DNA from: Bradyrhizobium sp. NDS-1
GTDB lineage: Bacteria > Pseudomonadota > Alphaproteobacteria > Rhizobiales > Xanthobacteraceae
Length of the DNA stretch: 64,000 nt
Direction: 5' to 3'
NCBI RefSeq assembly: GCF_032918005.1
Contig: NZ_CP136628.1
Coordinates: 6,557,501 to 6,621,500, forward strand
Positions 16,532 through 25,855 of the stretch are shown in pieces. Under the pieces are notes generated by a model. That model searched no databases. It had not been told where the DNA came from and saw only the letters and a program-made list of their open reading frames with translations. Within the stretch, counting starts at the first letter, position 1; every line of letters starts with the position of its first letter. A program made the translations under genes and the position numbers.

Positions 16532-16947
16532 GGCTTGTTCCGGTTGGCTGGCCGCGGCGTCCAGGCGCGCACGGCAGGGCTTCGTCCCGTCATCTCCTCG
16601 AGAACGCGCTTCTCCGCATCGCGACGCTTGCCGGCCAGCGCCGCCTTCGCCACCTCCTCGAGCTGCTTCACGCGGCGGTTCTCGCTGCGAACCTGGTCGA
16701 GCTGCTGCGCGGCTTCCGCCCGAATCTCGCGCGCGCCGACGCTCGTCCGGTTCAGGCGCCGCGCGATCGATTCGCTCGACGAGCCCGCGGGCGGCTTGCC
16801 ATCGTTGAGGGCGCCCACCAGCCATTCCTGCTCGTCCTGCAGGCTTCTCTCCTGCTGCTGCAACTGCGCGAGCTGCCATTCGGACAGCCGGAGCTGCAGC
16901 TTCATGAGCGAAACCATCCGGCCGAGCTTGTCCACGCGCGAGGCCAT
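16528..16947 (-). CDS. FliJ-like coiled-coil export protein
   Basis: From ATG 16947, five bases after the fliR stop, the product has 139 residues. A GTG at 16968 would overlap fliR by 16 bases. The protein is almost wholly helical and charged with heptad-like spacing (LQLRLSEWQLAQLQQQERSL, then EAAQQLDQVRSENRRVKQLEEVAK). Its size and coiled-coil nature fit FliJ, the central stalk of the FliI export ATPase that contacts FlhA. FliJ sequences diverge strongly, so the call depends on context between fliR and flgJ. Confidence 0.62.
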   Translation of the reverse strand: MASRVDKLGRMVSLMKLQLRLSEWQLAQLQQQERSLQDEQEWLVGALNDGKPPAGSSSESIARRLNRTSVGAREIRAEAAQQLDQVRSENRRVKQLEEVAKAALAGKRRDAEKRVLEEMTGRSPAVRAWTPRPANRNKP

Positions 16948-16952
16948 ACCGG

Positions 16953-17705
16953 TCACCCCGCCAGCCACGACGAGACGCCGAGCATGAATTGCGTTAGCAG
17001 TTCGTCACTGGTGAGATAGAGCAGCAGGAAGCCGCCGAACAGCACGAACGGCACCGAGATGAAATAGACCGGAATTGCCGGCGTCAGCTTGTTGATCAGG
17101 CCGACCGCCAGGTTGACGATTACCGAATAGACGATGAAGGGGCTGGTGATCCGCAGCGTCAGCACGAACGCGTCGGACAGACGGCCGACCAGCTGGTCGA
17201 GCGCCATGTTGCCGCCGAGCCTGCTGCCGGGATGCCAGACGTCGTAGGAGTTCATCAGCCCGCGCAGGACCTGCCAATGCTGGTCGGTCATGAAGAACAG
17301 TGTGGTGACGGACACCATGATCAGCGGCGCCAGCGCCGGCGCCGGATCGCTGTCGGCGACCGGCGTCCCCGGGATGTTGCTGAGGCCGATGGCGCTCGCC
17401 ATCATGGTCGCCATGGTCTGGAGCGCGAGGAAGAAGACGCGGCCGCCGAGCCCGATGACGCTGCCGACCAGGAGCTCCGAGCCGATCAGGAGCGCCAGCG
17501 TCAGCGGCGCCGCGTTGTCCGTGAGGGGTTTCAGCACCGCGATCAGGATCGGCGCCAGCGCAAACGTCGTGACCAGCGCGACGAACAGGCGGACCTGGGC
17601 CGGAACATTGACGCTGGAATAGCCGGGCACCAGCATCAGGCAGGCGCCGATGCGGCAGAACACGATGAACGTCACCAGCACGCTGTCGGCAAGACCGCTG
17701 ATCAC
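16953..17705 (-). CDS. fliR: Flagellar export gate protein FliR
   Basis: The start is GTG 17705, overlapping the flhA stop by four bases, giving 250 residues with about six membrane segments. It carries typical FliR features ([16 protein letters not shown] near the N-terminus, [15 protein letters not shown], and the GLSNIPGTP loop). FliR joins FliP and FliQ in the inner-membrane export pore. The frame is open for a long way upstream through flhA, but that part is a shadow of flhA. Confidence 0.93.
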   Translation of the reverse strand: MISGLADSVLVTFIVFCRIGACLMLVPGYSSVNVPAQVRLFVALVTTFALAPILIAVLKPLTDNAAPLTLALLIGSELLVGSVIGLGGRVFFLALQTMATMMASAIGLSNIPGTPVADSDPAPALAPLIMVSVTTLFFMTDQHWQVLRGLMNSYDVWHPGSRLGGNMALDQLVGRLSDAFVLTLRITSPFIVYSVIVNLAVGLINKLTPAIPVYFISVPFVLFGGFLLLYLTSDELLTQFMLGVSSWLAG

Positions 17706-19783
17706 GAGACCGCCCCGAGCGCCCTGATCTCGGCACTGCGCGCGACTTCGACATGCGACAGCACCGGCAATGTCGGGAACACCCGCTCCAGGATCATCCG
17801 GACATAGGGGCGCGCTTCCGGGGTGACCGCCAGCACCACGCTGGTGCCGCTCTCGGTGAACTTGCGGATCGCGGCGCTGGCTTCGGTCGCGAACTGTTCG
17901 ATCAGGCGCGGATCGGCGTCGAACTCGACGACGTCGCCCTTGGCGTCGCGCTTCAGGCTCTGGTGAAACGCGAGGTCCCAGCGGTTGCCGAGACGGACGA
18001 CGTTGAGCGCGCCGTTGTCCGAAAGGTCGCCGCAGATCTGCTGGGCGAGCCGCGTCCGCACGTGCTCTGCGACCTGCTCGGAGCGCCGCACATGGGGCGC
18101 GATCTCGGCGATCGCCTCGAGGATCAGGTGAAGGTTGCGAATGGAGACGCGCTCGGCCAGCAGGATCTTCAGGATCGCCAGCAGGCCCGAATAAGAGATC
18201 TGCGACGGGCAGAGATCCTCGACGAGGCGCTTGTATTCGGGATCGAGACGGTCGAGCAGCGCGCGCATGTCCTTGTAGGACAGGAGCTGGGCGAGGTTCG
18301 CCCTGATCACTTCGCTCAGATGGGTGAGCAGCACCGACAGATTGTCGACCGGCTTGCACCCCTGCCGCTTGACTTCGTCCGTGAAGGCTTCCGTCACCCA
18401 GAGCGCTTTCATGCCGAAAGCGGGTTCGATCACCTCTTCGCCCGGCACGTCGGGCTTGCCGTCCTTGTCGACCAGCACGAGCACTTCGCCGAGCCTGAGC
18501 TCGCCGTGGGCGACGCGGGTGTCGTGAATGCGGATCTGGTAGCCCTTGGGGTCGATCGACAGATTGTCGGTGAGCTTGATCTCGGGAACGACGAAGCCGT
18601 ACTGCTTGGCGAATTTCTTGCGGATCTTGGCGACGCGGTGCGCAAGCTCGGTGCGCGAGCCCAGGAGATGGACCGAAAGGTGGCCACCGAGCGCCAGCTC
18701 GATCTCGGCGGTCTTGAGCTGCTCCTTGACGGATTCCTTGGCCTCGGTCTGGGCACGCTCGTCGGCCTTGAGGGCCGCTTCCTTGCGCTCCCGGTCCGCC
18801 TGCCGCCTCGGCAGCGAGTAGCCGACGAAGGCCATGACGCCGCCGAGCAGCAGGAAGGGCGCCATCGGCAGACCCGGCATCAAGGCGAGCACGAACATCA
18901 TCAGCGCGGCGGCCGACACCGCGCGCGGATAGCCGCTGAGCTGACGCAGCACGGCCTGCTCTGCCGACCCCCTGGTGCCGCCCTTGGAGACCAGAAGGCC
19001 CGCCGACAGCGACACGATCAGCGCCGGCATCTGCGACACCAGGCCATCGCCGACGGAGAGCTTGGTGTAGACGTCGGCGGCACGCGACAGCGTCAGCCCG
19101 TGATGGGTGACGCCGATGATGATGCCGCCGAAGATGTTGATCGCGGTGATGAGCAGGCCGGCGATGGCATCGCCGCGAACGAATTTCGAGGCTCCGTCCA
19201 TGGCGCCGAAGAACGCGCTCTCCTCTTCGAGCTCGCGGCGCCGACGCTGGGCTTCCTTGTCGTCGATCAGCCCCGCCGACAGATCCGCGTCGATCGCCAT
19301 CTGCTTGCCGGGAATTGCGTCGAGAGTGAAGCGGGCGCCGACTTCGGCGATGCGCGTCGCACCCTTGGTGATCACGACGAAGTTCACCGTGACCAGGATG
19401 GCGAAGATGATCAGGCCGATGACGAAGTCGCCGCCCATGACGAACTTGGAGAAGCCGGCGACGACGTGGCCGGCAGCATGCTCGCCCTCCCCGCCGCGCG
19501 ACAGGATCAGGCGGGTGGTCGCCACGTTCAGCGCCAGGCGCAGGATCGTCGCGATCAGAAGCACGGTCGGGAAGGCCGAGAAGTCGAGCGGCCGCTGGAT
19601 CCACAGCGCCACCATCAGGATCAGCGCAGACAGCGCGATCGAGAACGCAAGGCCGAGATCGATCAGGATCGGCGGGATCGGCAGGAACAGGATCGTGAGC
19701 ATGGCCACGATGCCGCCGGCGAAAAATGCGTCGGCCCCCACTCGTCGTGGGGTCGGCAGGCTAGCAGCTAACGTATCGGCCAT
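17702..19783 (-). CDS. flhA: Flagellar export gate protein FlhA
   Basis: The protein has 693 residues: eight hydrophobic segments in the first 330, with the highly conserved cytoplasmic loop between them ([23 protein letters not shown]). The cytoplasmic C-terminal domain, from about 360, docks chaperone-substrate complexes, FliJ and the ATPase. The length matches the family. The operon continues directly into fliR, with an overlap. FliQ lies 78 bases upstream. Confidence 0.96.
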   Translation of the reverse strand: MADTLAASLPTPRRVGADAFFAGGIVAMLTILFLPIPPILIDLGLAFSIALSALILMVALWIQRPLDFSAFPTVLLIATILRLALNVATTRLILSRGGEGEHAAGHVVAGFSKFVMGGDFVIGLIIFAILVTVNFVVITKGATRIAEVGARFTLDAIPGKQMAIDADLSAGLIDDKEAQRRRRELEEESAFFGAMDGASKFVRGDAIAGLLITAINIFGGIIIGVTHHGLTLSRAADVYTKLSVGDGLVSQMPALIVSLSAGLLVSKGGTRGSAEQAVLRQLSGYPRAVSAAALMMFVLALMPGLPMAPFLLLGGVMAFVGYSLPRRQADRERKEAALKADERAQTEAKESVKEQLKTAEIELALGGHLSVHLLGSRTELAHRVAKIRKKFAKQYGFVVPEIKLTDNLSIDPKGYQIRIHDTRVAHGELRLGEVLVLVDKDGKPDVPGEEVIEPAFGMKALWVTEAFTDEVKRQGCKPVDNLSVLLTHLSEVIRANLAQLLSYKDMRALLDRLDPEYKRLVEDLCPSQISYSGLLAILKILLAERVSIRNLHLILEAIAEIAPHVRRSEQVAEHVRTRLAQQICGDLSDNGALNVVRLGNRWDLAFHQSLKRDAKGDVVEFDADPRLIEQFATEASAAIRKFTESGTSVVLAVTPEARPYVRMILERVFPTLPVLSHVEVARSAEIRALGAVS

Positions 19784-19861
19784 GGGTCACCGGCAGAGGG
19801 GTCCGGCCTGCAATCTGCCGCGCAAAGCTTACGCGAGGGTGGTGGCAGGCCGCTGCCCGGG

Positions 19862-20128
19862 TCAGAAGCCGTGCTCGATCCGCGAATAGACCATCTCGGT
19901 GAAGGTGGAGAGATGCGCGCCGATGAATGAGCCGGAGACGGCAACGACCAGCAGAATGACGATGATCTTCGGAACGAAGGTCAGCGTCATCTCCTGGATC
20001 TGGGTCAGGGCCTGGATCAGCGCGATGACGGTGCCGACCAGCATGGCGGCGCCGACGGCGGGCCCGGAGGCGACGATGATGGTCCAGATCGCCGCCTGGA
20101 CGATATCGAGAGCGTCCCGCTCGTTCAT
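19862..20128 (-). CDS. fliQ: Flagellar export gate protein FliQ
   Basis: The 88-residue protein has two transmembrane helices (about 17-37 and 51-75), matching FliQ in size and in the sequence around ALTQIQEMTLTFVPKI. It starts at ATG 20128, overlapping the flgD stop by ATGA. It completes the FliPQR pore with fliP (34550-35290) and fliR of this locus. Confidence 0.94.
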   Translation of the reverse strand: MNERDALDIVQAAIWTIIVASGPAVGAAMLVGTVIALIQALTQIQEMTLTFVPKIIVILLVVAVSGSFIGAHLSTFTEMVYSRIEHGF

Positions 20129-20541
20129 GACTGGCTGATCGTGAGACCGGGCCCGACCGCGACCTTGGTGCCGTCCTGAAGGGTCGCGATGGAGCCGTCG
20201 CTGTTGATGGAGACCGAAACGACCTTGCCGCTGAAGGTGGCTCCGGTGGCGTCGGTGAAGCTGACGGTTTTCCCGATCAGGCCGTTGGCCTGCGACAACG
20301 ACTGCGACGACAGCAGCGCATCCAGCTTCGAATTGGTCTGCATCGCCTGCTCGACCGTCGAGAGCTGCGCGAACTGGCTCATATATTCCGAGGTTTCCAT
20401 CGGATTGGTCGGATCCTGGTTCTTCATCTGGGCGATGAGGAGCTGAAGAAACGTGTTGTAGTCGACGCCGCTGCTCGACGCCGTGGTCTGGTCGGCCGCA
20501 TTGGACTTGCCGGTCGTGTCGGTCACGCCTGTGACGTTCAT
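20125..20541 (-). CDS. flgD: Hook-cap protein FlgD (short form)
   Basis: The ATG at 20541 has GGAGAG upstream, giving 138 residues. The N-terminal hook-capping core DYNTFLQLLIAQMKNQDPTNP is diagnostic, followed by SQFAQLSTVEQAM. The later Ig-like and tudor-like domains of enterobacterial FlgD are largely missing, as usual in rhizobia. It scaffolds FlgE polymerisation; flgE heads the same operon. Confidence 0.93.
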   Translation of the reverse strand: MNVTGVTDTTGKSNAADQTTASSSGVDYNTFLQLLIAQMKNQDPTNPMETSEYMSQFAQLSTVEQAMQTNSKLDALLSSQSLSQANGLIGKTVSFTDATGATFSGKVVSVSINSDGSIATLQDGTKVAVGPGLTISQS

Positions 20542-20555
20542 GTGTCTCTCCGCTG

Positions 20556-20966
20556 TCAGGCAGCTTCGACGGGGGAAATGGGTACGGCGCCGGCCAGGAT
20601 GGCCTGCTCCACCGGGAACAGGGCCCGGATCCGCTTGAGCGCCTCGAAGTAGCGGGTCGCCTGCACCAGTTCGTCGACCGCGCCAAGCCCGTCCAGCATC
20701 TCGCGGCTCTCGCACACGGAACACAGGACCGCGTGATGCTGCGCGTAGAGCGCCGCGGCATCGCGGATGTCGGTCGGGTTCATCAGCATGAGCTGGACGA
20801 TGAAGTAGAGCTGCCGCAGCGCCGTGGTGGCGTCGGACGCCTGCATGACCTGCCCTTCGAGCAGGAACATCACGTCGTTGACGAGTTCGACGGAGACCTT
20901 GCGGTCCACGCGCAGCACCGCGCCGTTGATGTAGATGCGTTCGCCCGCGCGCAAGGAGACTTTCAT
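20556..20966 (-). CDS. flbT: Flagellar biosynthesis repressor/regulator FlbT
   Basis: The 136-residue cytoplasmic protein begins MKVSLRAGERIYINGAVLRV, the standard FlbT opening, and contains the RQLYFIVQLMLMNP helix. In Caulobacter FlbT binds the 5' leader of flagellin mRNA and controls its stability and translation. Its start overlaps the flaF stop by ATGA. The two flagellin genes of this locus carry a shared structured leader that is a natural candidate target. Confidence 0.94.
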   Translation of the reverse strand: MKVSLRAGERIYINGAVLRVDRKVSVELVNDVMFLLEGQVMQASDATTALRQLYFIVQLMLMNPTDIRDAAALYAQHHAVLCSVCESREMLDGLGAVDELVQATRYFEALKRIRALFPVEQAILAGAVPISPVEAA

Positions 20967-21310
20967 CAAAGAGCGTCTCGGATCAGGCGGTTGATTTCGA
21001 TGAGTTGCATCACGTCGTTCGATCTCTCCTCGCGAAGGCGATCGGCTTCCTTGACGACCCACAGGCCGATCGAGATGATGTCGGCGCGCAGCTTTTCCGG
21101 CAGTCCGTTTTCAGGGTGCGAGAGATCCTCGATGAAGATCGTCCACAGCCGCCGCACATAGAGCAGGCTCTCGACCAGATCCTCGAAGCTGAAGTGGCCC
21201 TCCCGGAGACGCTCGAGCCGGTCGATGCCGAGGCTGAGCGCCTGCCGCTCCCGGCCCCGCGCCTCAAAACCACTTTCGTCGACGACGGCTTCATAGGCTT
21301 CAAACGTCAT
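20966..21310 (-). CDS. flaF: Flagellar biosynthesis regulator FlaF
   Basis: The 114-residue helical protein (MTFEAYEAVVDESGFEARGRE) has the usual FlaF core with YVRRLWTIFIEDLSHPENGLPE. FlaF is needed for flagellin synthesis or secretion in alphaproteobacteria and acts opposite FlbT in Caulobacter, where it also works as flagellin chaperone. It lies between flgL and flbT. The ATG at 21310 is used; the frame stays open upstream without similarity. Confidence 0.92.
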   Translation of the reverse strand: MTFEAYEAVVDESGFEARGRERQALSLGIDRLERLREGHFSFEDLVESLLYVRRLWTIFIEDLSHPENGLPEKLRADIISIGLWVVKEADRLREERSNDVMQLIEINRLIRDAL

Positions 21311-21366
21311 CAGAACCACTCTGCGCAGGAGACCGGATAACAGGACAAAGGTTGCGAGCTCCGACT

Positions 21367-22413
21367 TCAGAGATAGTTGATGAGGCTGATCTGCTGGAGC
21401 TGCGACGTCAGCGCGAGCGCCGTCTTGATCTGGGTCTGCAAGGTGGTGACGCGGACCGAGGCCTCGGTCGGATCGACCGCCTCCAGCTTGACGATCTGGT
21501 TGTTGAGGATGTCCTTCTGGATCTTCAGCTTTTCGGATGCGCCGGTGACCCGTTGCTGGATCGAGCCGACGGTACCGCCGAGCACGGCGAGATCGTTGAT
21601 CGCGCCGCTGACGAGACTGATGGCCTTGTCGACGACGACCTGAAACGTGGCCTTGCTCAGGCTGGTATTGCCGAGATCGGTGAGCATGGTGTAGGCCTCG
21701 GCCAGCTTGCGGAAGCCGGGCTGGTTGGCGCTGATCGAGCTGTCGACGACCTCGGTCGTGGAGATGCGGCTCGACAGCGTCTGGTCCGTGGCCGCCGACC
21801 AATTGGTGTTCCAGGCCGGACTTGCGAACTCGGCATCGAGGATGTTGTCGAGAAAGTTCTGCATCTGCGCCGGCGTGATCGTGCTCACGCCGGCCGCCGA
21901 CTGCGAGAAGCCGAACGTCGCCAGAAAGTCCGCATCGACCTGGTTCTTGCTGGCCGAGCCGGCCGTGTAGTTCGTGACCGGCACGGTCTGCGTATTGATG
22001 CCGCCGAACAGATACGCGCCATTGTAGGAGACGTTGAGCGCGCCGATGAGGTCCTGAAGGTTGGCGGACGCGCTCGGCAGGATGATCTTCGCGCCGCTGT
22101 CGGCGTCACGGGCCGCGATCAGGTTCTTGAGGAATTCCGAGGCGGTCGTGCCAAGCTGCGTGATCCGGTTCTGGGTCACGTCGAGGCGTCCCGAAACCAG
22201 CTCGTTGGTGTCGACCAGCTGATCGGCGAAGTTGAAATCGGCCCGTAGCGCCACGTCGCGGCCCATCCCCGTACCGAGCTCGAGGCCGACATCGGCGAAA
22301 CGGCCGGTGGTCGCCTCCTTCGAGGCCTTGGTCAGCGCGGCCTGGTTATTCGTGATCGACGACCTCAACGAGGACGACATCATCAGGGTCGAGATGTAGT
22401 TGGCGCTCATCAT
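21367..22413 (-). CDS. flgL: Hook-filament junction protein FlgL
   Basis: The 348-residue flagellin-fold protein has an N-terminal helical part (ISTLMMSSSLRSSITNNQAAL), a variable centre, and a C-terminal coiled-coil region (SIQQRVTGASEKLKIQKDILN). It follows flgK by three bases, as expected for the two junction proteins. FlgN, its probable chaperone, is at the operon end. Confidence 0.92.
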   Translation of the reverse strand: MMSANYISTLMMSSSLRSSITNNQAALTKASKEATTGRFADVGLELGTGMGRDVALRADFNFADQLVDTNELVSGRLDVTQNRITQLGTTASEFLKNLIAARDADSGAKIILPSASANLQDLIGALNVSYNGAYLFGGINTQTVPVTNYTAGSASKNQVDADFLATFGFSQSAAGVSTITPAQMQNFLDNILDAEFASPAWNTNWSAATDQTLSSRISTTEVVDSSISANQPGFRKLAEAYTMLTDLGNTSLSKATFQVVVDKAISLVSGAINDLAVLGGTVGSIQQRVTGASEKLKIQKDILNNQIVKLEAVDPTEASVRVTTLQTQIKTALALTSQLQQISLINYL

Positions 22414-22416
22414 GAC

Positions 22417-23895
22417 TTAATTCCCCACGGCAGCCAGCAGGCTCTGCAACATCTCGTCGACGGTCGAGATGATCTTCGACGACGCCGAATAGGTGCGCTC
22501 GACCTGGAGCATCAACGACATCTCGTCGTCCATGTTGACGCCGCTGACATTCGACAGCGCCGCGGTGCTGCGGTCGAGCAGCGTGTTCTGGTACTGGACG
22601 TTGGCGTCGGCGGTCTTGCGCTGGCTTTCGATCCAACTCGCCGAAGACGAGGCGAACTCGATCACGCTGCCGCTCGGCTTGCCCTGAGCCGCCGGGGCGA
22701 ACGGCTGCGGCGCCTCCATGTTGTTGATGAGCTGCTGGAGCCGCGTCGAAAAGCCGGCATTGCCGGTCGTGTTGTAATTATAGGCGGGAACGCCGCTGAT
22801 CGCGCCGTCGCGCAGCAGATTCGGGTTTCCGCCCGCGGCCGGATCGACCGACGCGGCAACCGCGATCGTACCGGCGAGTCCGACCGAGATCGTGGCGCTC
22901 GCGGGCATCGCCGGTGCGCCGGGATAGGTGAACAGGCCGGGCCTGTCCGCCAGCGTCGGAACGGCTGACTGATCGCTTTCCTTGAAGGCATTGATCAAGC
23001 CACGCGCAATTTCGTCGAGCTGGCTCTGGTACGTGACGGTGGCATTGTCGCGCAATTCGGCGAGGCCCGAAAGCTTTCCGGTCTTGAGCGGCATCACGGA
23101 ATTGGCTCCCGTGACCGGGACGCCGTCGATATAGACCGCATTGCCCGTGGTGCCGGGCGTGTAGACGTTGGTCGCCGCGAAGCTGACCGTTCGCGCCGTC
23201 TTGTCGAACAGCACGACGCCGCTGTCGGTGTAGAGCGCCGCGTCGCCGTTGGCACGGAGCGACATCGAGACGCCAACCTCCTCCGACAGCCTGGAGACGA
23301 TGCCGTCGCGCTGGTCGAGATAGTCGGTGATGTCGTCGCCGGAGATCGTTCCCTTCACGATCGCGGTGTTGACCTCGTCGAATTGGGCGAGCAGCTGGTT
23401 GATGTTGGCGACCGACGTCGCCATGTCGGCGTCCGCGCCCTCGCGGACGGACTGGACGGTCCTGGTCGCCTGGTTGAGCGTCGTCGCCATGTCCTTGGCG
23501 GACGTCACCGCGGCCTGCGCCAGGGTCGCATTGTCGGTGGAGTTGGCGAATTGCTGCAGCGCTTGCTTGAGCTTGTTGAGCTGGGCGGTCGGCGACTGTT
23601 CGAGCTCGGGATCGTCGATCGTCGCGGCCGAGATTTTCTGCAGACCTTCGTAGATCACGCCCTGCTTGGCGGACGCCGACGTCGCGGTGAGGACGTTCGT
23701 GAACAGGCCGCCGCTTGCCGCGCGCTGGATCGCCGCAACATAGACGCCGGCGCCTGGAAGATTGTCCAGCACGGCGATCTTGCGCGAATAGCCGGTGGCG
23801 CTGGCCCCGGCAATGTTGCGCGAGATCGTCGACGACTGGATGCTCGACGCCATGAGCGAGGAGCGGGCCGAGTTGAGGGCGGCGGTAAGGGACAT
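22417..23895 (-). CDS. flgK: Hook-filament junction protein FlgK
   Basis: The protein has 492 residues. The N-terminal SLTAALNSARSSLMASSIQSSTISRN region matches FlgK helices with the ISRNIAGA rod/hook signature. The C-terminal segment (NVSGVNMDDEMSLMLQVERTYSASSKIISTVDEMLQ) is the canonical FlgK end. It forms the first junction ring between hook and filament. It is the second gene of the operon led by flgE. Confidence 0.94.
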   Translation of the reverse strand: MSLTAALNSARSSLMASSIQSSTISRNIAGASATGYSRKIAVLDNLPGAGVYVAAIQRAASGGLFTNVLTATSASAKQGVIYEGLQKISAATIDDPELEQSPTAQLNKLKQALQQFANSTDNATLAQAAVTSAKDMATTLNQATRTVQSVREGADADMATSVANINQLLAQFDEVNTAIVKGTISGDDITDYLDQRDGIVSRLSEEVGVSMSLRANGDAALYTDSGVVLFDKTARTVSFAATNVYTPGTTGNAVYIDGVPVTGANSVMPLKTGKLSGLAELRDNATVTYQSQLDEIARGLINAFKESDQSAVPTLADRPGLFTYPGAPAMPASATISVGLAGTIAVAASVDPAAGGNPNLLRDGAISGVPAYNYNTTGNAGFSTRLQQLINNMEAPQPFAPAAQGKPSGSVIEFASSSASWIESQRKTADANVQYQNTLLDRSTAALSNVSGVNMDDEMSLMLQVERTYSASSKIISTVDEMLQSLLAAVGN

Positions 23896-23920
23896 GATCT
23901 GCTCTTGCCCGGGATGGGAC

Positions 23921-25153
23921 TTAACGCTTCAGGTTGACGACGACGTCGAGCAGGTCAGAGCCGGTCTGGAACGATTTCGAGTTCGCGGTGAAGCCGCGCT
24001 GCGCCTCGATCATGCCGGTGAGTTCGTCCGCAAGGTCGACGTTGGAGTCCTCCAGGGCGCCGGACTGGATCGCGCCGAGGCCACCCGTGCCGGCATTTCC
24101 GACCTGCGCGTTGCCGGAATTCATGTTGGTCGAATAGACGTTGCCCGGCTCGGGCGTCAGATTGTCGGGGCTCGCGACGTCGGCGAGCATGATGGTGTAG
24201 AGCGTCAGCTGCTGCCCGTTCTTGAGGATAGCCGTCACGTGGCCGGCATCATCGACATCGACCTTGTCGATGGCCGCAGGGACGCTGCCATTGACGGTGG
24301 CCTTGAAGCTGAACTCGGAGCCGACCTGCGTCATATTCGACAGATCCATGGTCATCGCCGCGCCCCCGGGGACGGTGAAGCTGAGACCGGTCGGGCTCGC
24401 TCCGGCGAGCGCGCCCCTGCCGGCCGCCGTCGTGTCGAAGGTGAAAGTGGTGGCAGCGGCGAGCGAGGTACCCGTCGCGGAATCGTAGACCTGAACCTGC
24501 CAGGTATCCGAGCCGGCAGCCGTCGCCGTGTGGGACATATAGACGTCGAGCGTAACGGCCTGGCCGATATTGTTGTAGGCCACGATCGAGCTCTTCGATG
24601 AATATGACGCCGGGCCGGGCGGACCGGCAATGACGGCCGCCTTCGGATCCAGATTGCCGGTCGTGAGCGTCCCCGCCGTCGACGGCACGGGCACCTGCGA
24701 AACCTGGGCAATGTTGACGATCTGCATGCCGGACAGACTGTTCTGCGAGAAGTTCGTCACAAGACCGGGCTGGCCCAGAAGATAGTAGCCGGCCCCGTTG
24801 ACCAGATTGCCCTGGCTGTCAGGCACGAACGAGCCGGCGCGCGTCAGAAATTGCTGCGTGTTATTGGCGTTCGACACCACGAAGAAGCCATTGCCCTGGA
24901 CGCGAAGGTCCGTGGTCGACGTGGTGTACTGCGTGTTGCCCGCATCGCTGATGGCATAGCGAACCTTGGTCTCAACCGCGCCGGAATCATAGTTGCCGGA
25001 GCCGCTCTTCAGGATCAGCGAAGAGAATTCCGTGGAAGCCCGCTTGTAGCCGGTCGTGTTGACGTTGGCGATGTTGTCCGAGACCGTCGACAGCTTGTTG
25101 GACTGCGCGTTCATTCCGGAAACACCGGTGCGCATAACACCATACAGGCTCAT
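23921..25153 (-). CDS. flgE: Flagellar hook protein FlgE
   Basis: The 410-residue protein shows the rod/hook N-terminal motif (SGMNAQSNKLSTVSDNIANVNTTGYKR), a central FlgE D2 domain, and the C-terminal EDSNVDLADELTGMIEAQRGF signature. The start is ATG 25153 behind a strong AAAGGAG site. It is the first gene of the long flgE-to-flgN operon, so its promoter should lie in 25154-25273. Confidence 0.95.
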   Translation of the reverse strand: MSLYGVMRTGVSGMNAQSNKLSTVSDNIANVNTTGYKRASTEFSSLILKSGSGNYDSGAVETKVRYAISDAGNTQYTTSTTDLRVQGNGFFVVSNANNTQQFLTRAGSFVPDSQGNLVNGAGYYLLGQPGLVTNFSQNSLSGMQIVNIAQVSQVPVPSTAGTLTTGNLDPKAAVIAGPPGPASYSSKSSIVAYNNIGQAVTLDVYMSHTATAAGSDTWQVQVYDSATGTSLAAATTFTFDTTAAGRGALAGASPTGLSFTVPGGAAMTMDLSNMTQVGSEFSFKATVNGSVPAAIDKVDVDDAGHVTAILKNGQQLTLYTIMLADVASPDNLTPEPGNVYSTNMNSGNAQVGNAGTGGLGAIQSGALEDSNVDLADELTGMIEAQRGFTANSKSFQTGSDLLDVVVNLKR

Positions 25154-25273
25154 GAAGTAGGCTCCTTTGGTAGGTTGCAGCTACAATGGGGGTTCTTGCT
25201 TGCGCGGGGCTGATGATTGGGAGCGATGCACAACTTGTCGTCGTCCCGTCAGTCGTTTCTTCAGCTCGTCACG

Positions 25274-25855
25274 TCATGTCGTTTTCGGCTGACAGAACGA
25301 GCGCGCCTTGTCGGTCCACGCGCCGAAACCGCTCGAAACGAGATGGGCGACGATGTGGCAGACGTAGCGCTTCTGTGCCGGCTGATTGTTGGGCCCCGCA
25401 TTGTAGCGGGCGACTGCCATGGTCCAGCTTCCCTCGCGCTGCTTCAGCTCTTTCAGGAAGCGCGCGGCATATTCGACGTTCCCGGCAGGATCGAACATCG
25501 CGCGCACGGAGGCGAACTTGTCGCTGTGATAATAATGGTTGATCTGCATGCAGCCGAGGTCGATCAGCTTGATGCCCTTGCTTCTCATCGCTTCGAAGTT
25601 TGCGATCGCATCATTGGCGTCCCTGGCGAACACGGTCTGGCCGTCGGCGCCGAGCGCGTAAGGATGCAGCGCGCCGCGGCGCCCGGTCTCGGTGAGGCCG
25701 ACCGCATAGAGAATGCCGAGCGGAATCCCGTGCTGCCGGGCCGCACGCGCCATCTCGCGCTCGCAAGGCCGCGCGCCGTCGGCGGCCGCTTCGGCAGCGC
25801 CCGCGTTACAGATAAACAGGGCCGCGACGAAGCTGCGGCGCCACGTCCTGGTCAT
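25274..25855 (-). CDS. Flagellar-locus lytic transglycosylase (SltF-like)
   Basis: Starting at ATG 25855, the protein has 193 residues with a signal peptide (1-24) and an SLT domain: LTETGRRG includes the probable catalytic Glu, then LIDLGCMQINHYYH and VARYNAGPNN. It overlaps the 3' end of fliK by 50 bases in another frame. Its place beside fliK and the lack of a muramidase domain in FlgJ suggest it opens peptidoglycan for the growing rod, as SltF does in Rhodobacter sphaeroides. Confidence 0.82.
   Translation of the reverse strand: MTRTWRRSFVAALFICNAGAAEAAADGARPCEREMARAARQHGIPLGILYAVGLTETGRRGALHPYALGADGQTVFARDANDAIANFEAMRSKGIKLIDLGCMQINHYYHSDKFASVRAMFDPAGNVEYAARFLKELKQREGSWTMAVARYNAGPNNQPAQKRYVCHIVAHLVSSGFGAWTDKARSFCQPKTT

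Noticed and set aside
17706..19604. Upstream extension of the fliR frame
   Set aside because: The frame is open through flhA on the same strand, but similarity to FliR begins only at GTG 17705, which overlaps the flhA stop in the usual way.
17753..19771. Open frame of 672 codons on the plus strand
   Set aside because: It is antisense to flhA and has the same low-complexity charged composition, with no domain.
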